5,933 nt of DNA from Burkholderiaceae bacterium (GTDB lineage: Bacteria > Pseudomonadota > Gammaproteobacteria > Burkholderiales > Burkholderiaceae), in NCBI GenBank assembly GCA_025057735.1, contig JANWUU010000070.1, positions 1 to 5,933 of the forward strand. The letters are read 5' to 3'. Shown one piece after another: positions 1 to 5,929 of this stretch. The stretch's first letter is position 1, and the number at the start of each line of letters is the position of its first letter. The notes below the pieces were generated by a model. The model worked only from the letters and a program-made list of their open reading frames with translations. It had not been told where the DNA came from and searched no databases. The position numbers and the translations under genes are program-made.

Positions 1-372
1 CTCGGGCTGCCGATGCTCGGCGAGCAACGCGATGTAGCTTTGCTTGACCGCCTGCCAGAGCGCGTCGCGCTCCTCCTCGGTGAGCGAGGCGAGGTCGAAG
101 TCGCGCTCGATGCGCTCGACCGCCTCCGCCACGCGCTGGTCGTAAAAAGCGATTCTTTCGCGCGCCGCCGCGCGCATGCCGTGCCAGTCGCCGTTTTCGA
201 AGCGCGCCTTGGCCTGCTGGGCGACGTAACGGAACAGCCGGTAATGGCGATTGAACCCCTCCAGAATGGCGCGCGCGATCTTGCCCGGCTGCGGCATCGA
301 GCGGTCGAAGCGCTCGATGCCATAGGCGGGCGACGCTGTCTCGGCAAGACCGAAGTCGCGCGCGTCGTTCAT
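1..372 (-). CDS. aceK: AceK, isocitrate dehydrogenase kinase/phosphatase (N-terminal part, runs off left edge)
   Basis: An open minus-strand frame begins with ATG at 372 and continues without a stop to base 1, giving 124 codons of a protein that is usually close to 580-600 residues. The N-terminus resembles the AceK regulatory domain: residues around 33-60 contain AILEGFNRHYRLF and RFENGDWHGMRAAARERI, followed by FYDQRVAEAVERI and, near residues 106-124, LWQAVKQSYIALLAEH. This pattern of an aromatic-rich helix, a DWH motif and a YD-Q helix is what I know from AceK N-termini. AceK is a cytosolic bifunctional enzyme. It phosphorylates isocitrate dehydrogenase to inactivate it, sending isocitrate into the glyoxylate bypass, and removes the phosphate when TCA flux is needed. 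The kinase/phosphatase domain lies outside the window, so intactness cannot be judged. The start overlaps the stop of the upstream lysE-type gene as ATGA, with no clear Shine-Dalgarno, which suggests translational coupling. Assignment rests on recalled family patterns. Confidence 0.88.
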   Translation of the reverse strand, partial: MNDARDFGLAETASPAYGIERFDRSMPQPGKIARAILEGFNRHYRLFRYVAQQAKARFENGDWHGMRAAARERIAFYDQRVAEAVERIERDFDLASLTEEERDALWQAVKQSYIALLAEHRQPE

Positions 373-1019
373 GGCGCCGAACGGGACGGTGTTGCGGCCA
401 GCCAGACGGCCAGCACGCCGAAGGTGCCGCCGAGGGCCAGGCGCTGCACGCGCAGCCACAGCGGCCGCCGCGTGATCGCCAGCGCGAGCACACCGGCCAC
501 CGTCACCAGCGTCACATCGATGAGCGCCGCGATCGCGATCTGCAGCGCGCCCAGCAGCAGGCTCTGCGCCAGCACCGGGCCCGCGGCCGGATCGACGAAC
601 TGCGGAAACAAAGACAGGTAAAAAACGGCCACTTTCGGGTTGACCAGCGCGGCGACGAACGCCTGCCGCAGCAGCACGCCGTCGGCCACCGGCGGCAACG
701 CCTGCGGGCTAAAGGCAAGACCGCCGCCGCGCAGCGTGCCGATGGCCAGCCACAGCAGGTAGGCGGCACCGGCGAGCTTGATCGCGTCGAACGCCAACGG
801 AATCGCCAGCAGCACAGCGCTCAGGCCCAAGGCCGCCAGCAGGACGTGCACCGCGAGCCCCGCCGCCACCCCGAGCATCGAGCAATAGCCGGCGCGCCGC
901 CCCTGCGCGAGGGTGCGCGAGATCAGGTACAGCCATACGGGCCCCGGCGTGGCGGCCAGCAGCAACGCCGCCAAAGCAAACAGGGCCAGCGTCTCGGGGG
1001 TCAGGCCAAACCAGGGCAT
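369..1019 (-). CDS. LysE/RhtB-family amino-acid exporter (LysE family translocator)
   Basis: This 216-residue inner-membrane protein has the length and layout of the LysE/RhtB superfamily, which exports amino acids or related small metabolites. Hydrophobic segments lie at about residues 8-34, 46-66, 67-95, 118-140, 148-180 and 195-210, consistent with six membrane spans. Family signatures are visible: TPGP at 24-27 in the first helix, the polar QGRRAG segment at 39-44 after it, and NPKVAVFYLSLFPQF at 127-141. The ATG at 1019 places the TPGP motif at its usual distance from the N-terminus; only a weak GGAC precedes it. It follows the 82-aa gene after 69 GC-rich bases in which I see no convincing terminator or promoter. 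Its stop overlaps the aceK start by 4 bases, so the two are probably co-translated. The substrate cannot be deduced; export of an amino acid or catabolic intermediate is possible given the leucine-catabolism gene upstream, but that is inference. Confidence 0.9.
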   Translation of the reverse strand: MPWFGLTPETLALFALAALLLAATPGPVWLYLISRTLAQGRRAGYCSMLGVAAGLAVHVLLAALGLSAVLLAIPLAFDAIKLAGAAYLLWLAIGTLRGGGLAFSPQALPPVADGVLLRQAFVAALVNPKVAVFYLSLFPQFVDPAAGPVLAQSLLLGALQIAIAALIDVTLVTVAGVLALAITRRPLWLRVQRLALGGTFGVLAVWLAATPSRSAP

Positions 1020-1088
1020 CGACGAAGTCCGCGCGCCACGGCAGTGGGCAAGCTTATCGCGCCGCGCCGCCCGCCCCGCCGCCGCCCG

Positions 1089-1337
1089 TCACGGGTCCAG
1101 CCAACGCACCAGGTAGTAGAGCCGGAAGCCTTCGGAGGAACGCGAAGGTCCCACCACCTCGGCCGCATGCAGGTCCTGCGCGGGATCCTGGCGCGCGCGC
1201 GCCTCCTGCTCGGAGCCGACCACTTCCACGACGCCTTCCGGGAAGCGCTGCCGCCGGCCGCGCCGGGCGCGCACCAGTGCGAAGTGCCGCTGCACGAGCT
1301 GCGGCGCTTCCGGGTCCAGGTACACGCCGCCTTTCAT
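1089..1337 (-). CDS. Small conserved-looking hypothetical protein, 82 aa, end of the MoxR/VWA block
   Basis: I do not recognise this protein. It begins at ATG 1337, which overlaps the stop of the DsrS-like gene as ATGA, and ends with TGA at 1089-1091. A GGGGA Shine-Dalgarno-like sequence (1343-1347) lies five bases before the ATG, which supports this start. The same frame stays open upstream to 1985, but that portion runs antisense-like through the DsrS-like gene and is rich in Arg, Ala and Gly, as expected of a shadow frame. The protein starts MKGGVYLDPEAPQLVQRHF, has a basic Arg-rich stretch at about residues 22-32 (RARRGRRQRF), an acidic middle, and a hydrophobic/aromatic tail (FRLYYLVRWLDP). 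There is no signal peptide, Cys cluster or membrane helix, so it is probably a small soluble protein. Overlap with its neighbour suggests it works with the DsrS-like protein. It could be a nucleic-acid- or protein-binding accessory factor, but nothing in the sequence settles this. Confidence 0.72.
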   Translation of the reverse strand: MKGGVYLDPEAPQLVQRHFALVRARRGRRQRFPEGVVEVVGSEQEARARQDPAQDLHAAEVVGPSRSSEGFRLYYLVRWLDP

Positions 1338-2353
1338 GGCAGTCCCCGCAGGGCGCGCAGATGGCCGATGAGCGGATCGAGCACCGGCTGCAGATGCCGC
1401 CGCATCAGGGCGCCGACCGCCGTCGTGCGCATCAGAACCGGTTCGGCGTCCGCTTGCGAGACGCGCGCCAGCGCCGCCAACGCTCTGCGCTCCTGCTCCG
1501 GCACCGGCAGCGTGCCGGCTTGGTGGCCGTCCGCGAAGTAGCCTCCCAGCAAGTCGAGCGCGCGGTAGACGCACTCGTGCGTCGGCGGCTTCTCCAGCGC
1601 GAGTTCGGCGGCGCGCAGGTACGCCTGACCGCTGCCCGCGTAGCAGCGGGCCAGCAGCCGCGCCGCCGGCGTATCGGGCAGCCCGGCCGGCAGCGGCCGC
1701 GGGGGCGCCGCCGGCAGTGCGTCGGGCAGATGCTCGAGGAAGCCGATCAGGTAGTGCGCGCGCTGCTGCGCCCGCTGCCACAGCCGCTCGCGCTGCGCGG
1801 CATCCAGTCGGCCCGAGGCGAGCAGCGCCCGCACGGTGTGCATCGCCGCGTCGGCGTCGGCCTCGAACGGCAGCGTCTCCAGCAGATGCGCGGCGATCGC
1901 CGCGCCGAGCGCGCCGGCACGTACCGCGGGTTGCGCCAGCAGCGCGCGCGCCAGTTCCGCCGGCGGTGCGGGCTGGCCCGCCCACCAGACGCGGCGCGCC
2001 AGTTCCTCGCTCAGCCCCTCGGCCTGGGCCACCGCCAGCAGCGCCTCCGGCTCGCCGATCTTCAGCAGCGCGGCCAGCGTCTGCGCACTGGCCTGGCCGA
2101 GCCGTGTCCAGCGCCGCAGATGCAGCGGATAACCATCGCGCAGACCGAAGGCATGGCCGCCCAGCAGCTCGCGCACGCGCTGGAAATAGCGGTCCGGGTT
2201 GCCGACCGGGTGCAGCGCGACGCGCGCCTCGCCCTTTGGCGTCAGGGCATGCAGCACGCGCGCGCCCTCGTCGATGCGCACCGCCAGCACCTCGCCAGCC
2301 AGCAGCACGTTCAGCCGCAGCGCGTCCTCGGCGGCAAGCTCCGCGGCCCGCAT
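1334..2353 (-). CDS. DsrS-like protein (sulfur reduction protein DsrS family), cytosolic, function unknown
   Basis: This 339-residue soluble protein is mostly helical in character, with no signal peptide or membrane spans. Its N-terminal third resembles what I recall of the family annotated 'sulfur reduction protein DsrS': EDALRLNVLLAGEVLAVRID at about 9-28, RYFQRVRELLGGHAFG at 55-70, GYPLHLRRWTRLGQ at 74-87, and IGEPEALLAVA followed by LSEELARRVWWA at about 99-125. Later family-like segments are LETLPFEAD (158-166) and RAHYLIGFLEHLPDALP (198-214), then a Pro-rich stretch at 214-228. DsrS is the last gene of dsr operons in purple sulfur bacteria, is cytosolic and has no established biochemical activity. 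Homologues occur outside dsr clusters, and here no dsr gene is in view. The ATG at 2353 follows the stop of the VWA gene by one base, and the gene's stop overlaps the next ATG. The coding call is firm; the family name is from memory without alignment. Confidence 0.68.
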   Translation of the reverse strand: MRAAELAAEDALRLNVLLAGEVLAVRIDEGARVLHALTPKGEARVALHPVGNPDRYFQRVRELLGGHAFGLRDGYPLHLRRWTRLGQASAQTLAALLKIGEPEALLAVAQAEGLSEELARRVWWAGQPAPPAELARALLAQPAVRAGALGAAIAAHLLETLPFEADADAAMHTVRALLASGRLDAAQRERLWQRAQQRAHYLIGFLEHLPDALPAAPPRPLPAGLPDTPAARLLARCYAGSGQAYLRAAELALEKPPTHECVYRALDLLGGYFADGHQAGTLPVPEQERRALAALARVSQADAEPVLMRTTAVGALMRRHLQPVLDPLIGHLRALRGLP

Positions 2354-2354
2354 C

Positions 2355-3551
2355 TCAGCTCAGCGCGACGCGCCGGCCGAACGGCACCGGCGCGCCGCCC
2401 TTGACCACCCACAGCACCGGGTAGGCGGGTGCGCTGCGCGGAAACTCGCCCTGCGCGTCGGTGAAATACACCAGCGCGTCCGGATGCAGGCCGTGGCGGT
2501 CGATCCAATCGAACACCGGCGAAAACGACGTGCCGCCGCCGCCGGCAAAGCGGCGCGGCAGGCGCAGCGTCTCCCAGGTCTCGAACACCCACGGCGCATC
2601 GGGGGCGAGCGCGCTGTCGCAGGCGTACAGCGTCACGCGCGCCGGCAGCGCGCCCTTGATCGCGTTCAGTTCCGCGAGGAACTCGGCCAGTTCGGCCTCG
2701 CCGACCGAGCCGGAGACGTCCAGCGCCACGTGGATGTCGCCGGCGCGGCTGCGCAGCGCGGGCAAAATCGCCTCGCCCTCGCGCCGCGACGGCCGCTGCC
2801 AGCAGAAATCGTCGCGCGCGCTCTGTGCCAGGTATTGCGCCAGCAGCGCGCGCCAGTTCAGGCGCGCGGCCAGCGCCGCCTCCACCAGCCGCGCGAGCTG
2901 GCCCGACAGGCGGCCGGCCTGCCGGGCGCGTTGGGCGGCTGCCGCCAGATGCTGCCGCCATTGCTGCGCCAGCCGGTCGCGTTCGGCGGCCGCCAGCGGC
3001 GGCGGCAGCGCCGCTTGCCGCGTGCCGCTGCCACCGCGCGCCTCTGTCCGCGCGCCGTCGCCGCCGCCGCTGCCGCTCGCCTGCCCCGGGCCGCCCGCGC
3101 CGCCGTCCTCGCCGTCCCACAGGTGCTGGTCGAGCGTTTCGCGCTGCTCGTCCTCATCGCGCAAGCAGGGGTAGATCTCCTCGGCGCTCATGCCGCGGAA
3201 GACGGTCAGCACGGTCGCCTCCGGCGGCGGCTGCAGGCCCTCCTCGAGCAGGATCGGGTTGATGGCCAGATCGCAGGCCAGATCCCAGCGGCGCTTGCTG
3301 CGATGGCCGCGGCGCGCGAAATGGCCGAGCGCGCAATGCAGCGCCTCGTGCGCGAGCGCAAACTGCATTTGCGCGCCGGTCAGCCCGGCAATCCATTGCG
3401 GGTTGTAATAGAGGGTGCGCGCGTCGCTGGCGGTGGTGCGGCACCAGCGCGCGGGCACAAGCGGCAGTCGCAGCGCAAGCGCCCCAAGAAAGGGCTTGTC
3501 CAGCAGCAGGCGCGCGCGCGCCGCCGCCAGCCGCGTCTCGACATCAGTCAT
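2355..3551 (-). CDS. VWA-like protein with N-terminal putative zinc-metallopeptidase domain (DUF2201 type)
   Basis: This 398-residue soluble protein has two domains. The N-terminal domain carries HEALHCALGH at 68-77, an HExxHxxxGH zinc motif with two zinc-ligand His residues and a catalytic-type Glu, followed by WDLACDLAINPILLEEGL at 89-106, the usual continuation in DUF2201 predicted metallopeptidases. A low-complexity Gly/Ser/Ala linker spans about 146-185. The C-terminal VWA-like domain begins near 272 and keeps a complete MIDAS set: DVSGS at 278-282, Thr341 in GGGGTSF, and Asp365 in FTDAQG. Both active sites therefore look intact. The ATG at 3551 overlaps the end of the MoxR gene by 8 bases (ATGACTGA) with no own Shine-Dalgarno, so it is probably translationally coupled to it. 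MoxR ATPases commonly act with a VWA partner, the VWA domain binding clients through the metal-ion site, and this pairing is typical. Whether the N-terminal domain cleaves peptide bonds is unproven. Confidence 0.92.
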   Translation of the reverse strand: MTDVETRLAAARARLLLDKPFLGALALRLPLVPARWCRTTASDARTLYYNPQWIAGLTGAQMQFALAHEALHCALGHFARRGHRSKRRWDLACDLAINPILLEEGLQPPPEATVLTVFRGMSAEEIYPCLRDEDEQRETLDQHLWDGEDGGAGGPGQASGSGGGDGARTEARGGSGTRQAALPPPLAAAERDRLAQQWRQHLAAAAQRARQAGRLSGQLARLVEAALAARLNWRALLAQYLAQSARDDFCWQRPSRREGEAILPALRSRAGDIHVALDVSGSVGEAELAEFLAELNAIKGALPARVTLYACDSALAPDAPWVFETWETLRLPRRFAGGGGTSFSPVFDWIDRHGLHPDALVYFTDAQGEFPRSAPAYPVLWVVKGGAPVPFGRRVALS

Positions 3552-4596
3552 ACAGCAGCAGGTCGCCGACGGCGTTGGCCCAGTCCGCGAACTGCGGGAC
3601 GCTAAACAGCGGCTGGCCGATGCCGCGGTGCATGTCCGCCACCAGCATCACGCCCACTTCCCGCTGCGGAAAGTTCTGCGCGTACTGCAGGATGTTGCCC
3701 CAGACGCGCGTCGCCTCCGGGGTTTGCCGCGCGCGCAGGGCGCGGCCGGCCAGCGCCGCCGCCACCGCATACTGCAGGTCGAGCTCGCGCGGCGCCGGCA
3801 CCGGCGTGCCGCCGCAGATCGCATCCAGATCGGGCAGGCGGTCGACGCTCTCGATGAACGCGGCGCACTCGGTACCGGCGGCCTGTCCCACGCAGGCGGC
3901 CAGCGCGCCGGCCAGCAGCTCGGGGCGGTCGCCGAACTTCTGCAGCGCGCGGTGCGCGAACTCCCAGGCCCGCGGGCTCGGAAAGGCCATCTCGCCGGCG
4001 GCGGTGCGCGCCGGATCGAAATCGAACAGCAGCTCCGGCTTGAAGCGCAGGAAGGCGATGATCCGCTCGTCGATGCCGTTCGCATAGGCCCATGCGACCC
4101 AGTCGTCGAGGTTGACCTCCACCTCGAAATGCGCGAAGCGGTTCGCCAGCGGGGCCGGCATCGCGTAGGTGACGCCGCGGTCGCCCTGCCGGTTGCCGGC
4201 GGCGAAGATCGCCCACCCGGGCGGTACCCGGTACTCGCCGAGCCGGCGGTCCAGAATCAGCTGGTAGGCGGCCGCCGACACCGACGGTGGCGCGGAGGTG
4301 ATCTCGTCCAGGAACAGGATGCCGGCCGGCCCGTGCCGCGCCGCATCCGGCAGCAACGCCGGCACCGCCCACTCCACGCGCTCGCCGACGCGAAACGGGA
4401 TGCCGCGCAGGTCCGACGGCTCCATCTGCGACAGCCGCACATCGATGACCGGCACCTGATGGCGCGCCGCGACCTGCGCCACCATTTGCGATTTGCCGAC
4501 ACCCGGCGGACCCCAGAGCATCACCGGCGTGTGATGGCCGGCGGCGGCGCTCTGGAATTCGCGCTCCAGGACGACGGCAAGCTGGGCGGGACGCAT
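3544..4596 (-). CDS. MoxR-type AAA+ ATPase
   Basis: This cytosolic AAA+ ATPase of the MoxR group is 350 residues from the chosen start. Visible motifs are Walker A GPPGVGKS (29-36), Walker B ILFLDEI (93-99), sensor 1 at Asn135 in AAGNRQ, a likely arginine-finger Arg153 in PLANRF, and a sensor-2-type SPRAWEFAHR later. QLILDRRLGEY after Walker B is typical of the family members paired with VWA/DUF2201 proteins. Such ATPases use ATP hydrolysis to remodel or activate partner proteins, for example in metal-cofactor insertion. I chose ATG 4596 because MRPAQLAVVLE matches how homologues begin and sits 28 residues before Walker A. An in-frame ATG at 4650 would add 18 residues (MPQRGRGAPP...) encoded by hairpin-forming DNA and unlike the family, so it is less likely. 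Neither start has a strong Shine-Dalgarno. It heads the four-gene block; the next gene overlaps it by 8 bases. Confidence 0.92.
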   Translation of the reverse strand: MRPAQLAVVLEREFQSAAAGHHTPVMLWGPPGVGKSQMVAQVAARHQVPVIDVRLSQMEPSDLRGIPFRVGERVEWAVPALLPDAARHGPAGILFLDEITSAPPSVSAAAYQLILDRRLGEYRVPPGWAIFAAGNRQGDRGVTYAMPAPLANRFAHFEVEVNLDDWVAWAYANGIDERIIAFLRFKPELLFDFDPARTAAGEMAFPSPRAWEFAHRALQKFGDRPELLAGALAACVGQAAGTECAAFIESVDRLPDLDAICGGTPVPAPRELDLQYAVAAALAGRALRARQTPEATRVWGNILQYAQNFPQREVGVMLVADMHRGIGQPLFSVPQFADWANAVGDLLLYD

Positions 4597-4618
4597 CGCG
4601 CCGTACCGTAGCGCAAGC

Positions 4619-4635
4619 AGGGGCGGCGCGCCCCT
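4619..4635 (-). repeat. Inverted repeat/hairpin just upstream of the MoxR start
   Basis: AGGGGC and GCCCCT form a 6-bp stem around a 5-base loop in the gap between ivd and moxR. There is no T tract after it in the direction of transcription, so it is not a classical intrinsic terminator. It lies 22 bases before the chosen moxR ATG and could be an mRNA structure that protects or separates the ivd and moxR transcript segments, or a copy of a dispersed palindromic repeat. The structure is read directly; its role is inference. Confidence 0.45.
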
Positions 4636-4636
4636 A

Positions 4637-4670
4637 CCCCGTTGGGGCATGCCGGCGGCGGCCGGCGGCG
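4637..4670 (-). repeat. Two further small hairpins, including a 10-bp tandem repeat, in the ivd-moxR gap
   Basis: CCCC/GGGG at 4637-4640 and 4644-4647 can pair around a 3-base loop. Next to it the 10-mer gccggcggcg occurs twice in tandem (4651-4660 and 4661-4670). Because GCCGGC is self-complementary, the two copies can also pair as a 6-bp stem with a 4-base loop. This GC-only segment begins four bases beyond the ivd stop codon in the transcription direction and could slow or protect the 3' end of the ivd transcript. No T tract follows, so a terminator call is not supported. Confidence 0.4.
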
Positions 4671-4673
4671 CGG

Positions 4674-5852
4674 TCAGCGCGTCTCGGCGAAGTACTCGCG
4701 GCCGATCAGCATGCGGCGGATCTCGGAGGTGCCGGCGCCGATCTCGTACAGCTTGGCGTCGCGCCAGAGGCGACCGGTCGGGTAATCGTTGATGTAGCCG
4801 TTGCCGCCCAGGATCTGGATCGCCTCGCCAGCCATCCAGGTCGCCTTTTCGGCCGCGAGCAAAATGGCGCCCGCGCAGTCCTTGCGCAGGCGCCGAACCT
4901 GCGCGCTGCCGACGGTATCGAGGTTGCGTCCGACCGTGTACACGTAAGCGCGGCAGGCCGACAGCGTCGTGTACATGTCGGCGATCTTGGCCTGGATGAG
5001 CTGGAATTCGCCGATCGGCGTGTCAAACTGGCGGCGCTCGTGGATGTACGGCGTCACCACGTCCAGACAGGCCTGCATGATGCCGAGCGGCCCGCCGGCC
5101 AGTACCGCGCGCTCGTAATCCAGCCCGCTCATCAGCACCTTGACGCCGTCGTTGACGGCGCCCAGTACGTTCTCAACGGGCACCTCGCAGTCCTGGAACA
5201 CGAGCTCGCCGGTATGCGAGCCGCGCATGCCGAGCTTGTCCAGCTTCTGCGCGCAGGAAAATCCGACAAAGCCCTTCTCCACCACGAACGCGGTGATGCC
5301 GCGCGCGCCGAGCGCCGGCTCGGTCTTGGCGTACACGACCAGCACGTCCGCATCCGGCCCATTGGTAATCCACATCTTGGTGCCGTTCAGTACGTAGCGG
5401 TCGCCGCGCCGCTCGGCGCGCAGTCGCATGCTGACCACGTCGCTGCCCGCGCCCGGTTCGCTCATCGCCAGCGCGCCGACCCATTCGCCGGCGATCAGCT
5501 TCGGCAGATAGCGCTGCTTCTGCGCAGCGGTGCCGTGGCGGCGGATCTGGTTCACGCACAGGTTCGAATGCGCGCCGTAGGACAGACCCACGGAGGCGCT
5601 GGCGCGGCTGATCTCCTCCATCGCCACGATGTGCGCCAGATAGCCCATCTGCGCGCCGCCGTATTCCTCCTCGACCGTGATGCCCAGCACGCCCAGTTCG
5701 CCGAGCTTGCGCCACAGGTCCATCGGAAAGCGGTCGCTGCGGTCGATCTCGGCCGCGCGCGGCGCGATCTCCTTTTCCGCAAAGGCGCGCACCGCCGCGC
5801 GCAGCGCATCGACCTCCGCACCCAGCGCAAAATCCAGTCCTGCAAGCTCCAT
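4674..5852 (-). CDS. ivd: Isovaleryl-CoA dehydrogenase
   Basis: This 392-residue FAD enzyme oxidises isovaleryl-CoA to 3-methylcrotonyl-CoA in leucine and isovalerate catabolism (the liu pathway, where it is called liuA), passing electrons to electron-transfer flavoprotein. It is cytosolic and full length. Acyl-CoA dehydrogenase signatures are [13 protein letters not shown] (127-139), [12 protein letters not shown] (159-170), [13 protein letters not shown] (346-358) and [17 protein letters not shown] (370-386). Two details mark it as isovaleryl-specific. The catalytic base is Glu247 in [16 protein letters not shown], the position used by isovaleryl-CoA dehydrogenase. The site where medium-chain enzymes carry the catalytic Glu (YEGT) is Ala373 here, in IGAGT. 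ATG 5852 is supported by GGAG six bases upstream and by the family-typical N-terminus [11 protein letters not shown]. It is the first gene after a LiuR-type palindrome and promoter. The partner genes for 3-methylcrotonyl-CoA carboxylase do not follow it; a MoxR block does, so the liu operon is split or rearranged here. Confidence 0.96.
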   Translation of the reverse strand: MELAGLDFALGAEVDALRAAVRAFAEKEIAPRAAEIDRSDRFPMDLWRKLGELGVLGITVEEEYGGAQMGYLAHIVAMEEISRASASVGLSYGAHSNLCVNQIRRHGTAAQKQRYLPKLIAGEWVGALAMSEPGAGSDVVSMRLRAERRGDRYVLNGTKMWITNGPDADVLVVYAKTEPALGARGITAFVVEKGFVGFSCAQKLDKLGMRGSHTGELVFQDCEVPVENVLGAVNDGVKVLMSGLDYERAVLAGGPLGIMQACLDVVTPYIHERRQFDTPIGEFQLIQAKIADMYTTLSACRAYVYTVGRNLDTVGSAQVRRLRKDCAGAILLAAEKATWMAGEAIQILGGNGYINDYPTGRLWRDAKLYEIGAGTSEIRRMLIGREYFAETR

Positions 5853-5858
5853 TCTCGT

Positions 5859-5862
5859 CTCC
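5859..5862 (-). promoter_or_regulatory. Ribosome binding site of ivd
   Basis: GGAG on the minus strand lies six bases before ATG 5852, a normal Shine-Dalgarno match and spacing. It is the clearest ribosome binding site in the window and fixes the ivd start; most downstream genes rely on overlap with the preceding gene. Confidence 0.75.
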
Positions 5863-5900
5863 GCGAACCGCAGCGGCGCGCGCAGCCCCGCATGGGCGGC

Positions 5901-5929
5901 AATCTAGGTTTCGCTGACGTTAACGTCAA
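5901..5929 (-). promoter_or_regulatory. Probable sigma70-type promoter of ivd
   Basis: On the minus strand TTGACG (5924-5929) matches the -35 consensus at five of six positions. It is followed after exactly 17 bases by TAGATT (5901-5906), which matches the -10 consensus at four of six. Transcription would start near 5893-5895, giving an untranslated leader of about 40 bases before the ivd ATG. The -35 hexamer and the first part of the spacer are embedded in the palindrome at 5915-5928, so a protein bound there would block polymerase. The call is by consensus matching only. Confidence 0.6.
5915..5928. promoter_or_regulatory. Perfect 14-bp palindrome, candidate LiuR operator
   Basis: TGACGTTAACGTCA reads identically on both strands. 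Extended by one base each side on the minus strand it is TTGACGTTAACGTCAG, one base from a 16-bp perfect palindrome. From memory, this resembles the operator predicted for LiuR, the MerR-family repressor of branched-chain amino-acid catabolism genes in proteobacteria. It lies 62 bases upstream of the ivd ATG and covers the -35 element, which fits repression that is relieved when leucine-pathway intermediates accumulate. The palindrome is certain; the regulator's identity is inferred from the target gene and the motif. Confidence 0.7.

Noticed and set aside
13..621. Plus-strand open frame of 202 codons at the left edge
   Set aside because: It lies antisense to the aceK start and the end of the LysE-type gene, both of which have recognisable family motifs. 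It is a frame opened by high GC content.
1020..1088. Possible terminator or promoter between the 82-aa gene and the LysE-type gene
   Set aside because: Only a 4-bp CCAC/GTGG stem without a T tract and no convincing -35/-10 pair are visible, so neither call is supported.
1190..1203. GGCGCGCGCGCGCC alternating palindrome (possible Z-DNA or regulatory site)
   Set aside because: It lies inside the 82-aa gene and encodes an Ala/Arg run; such CG alternation is common in this GC-rich coding DNA and has no regulatory context.
1277..3605. Long plus-strand open frames (375 and 468 codons) opposite the DsrS-like and VWA genes
   Set aside because: They are rich in Arg, Ala, Gln and Pro without recognisable motifs, and are exactly antisense to minus-strand genes with intact catalytic motifs and tight operon junctions.
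3415..4611. Plus-strand open frame of 398 codons opposite the MoxR ATPase
   Set aside because: It is antisense to a gene with Walker A, Walker B and sensor motifs. The composition is Arg/Gly/Ala/His-rich, typical of a shadow frame.
4597..4650. Upstream ATG at 4650 as the moxR start
   Set aside because: It would add 18 residues encoded by hairpin DNA, has no Shine-Dalgarno, and makes the N-terminus unlike the MRPAQLA-type start I expect for the family. It cannot be fully excluded.
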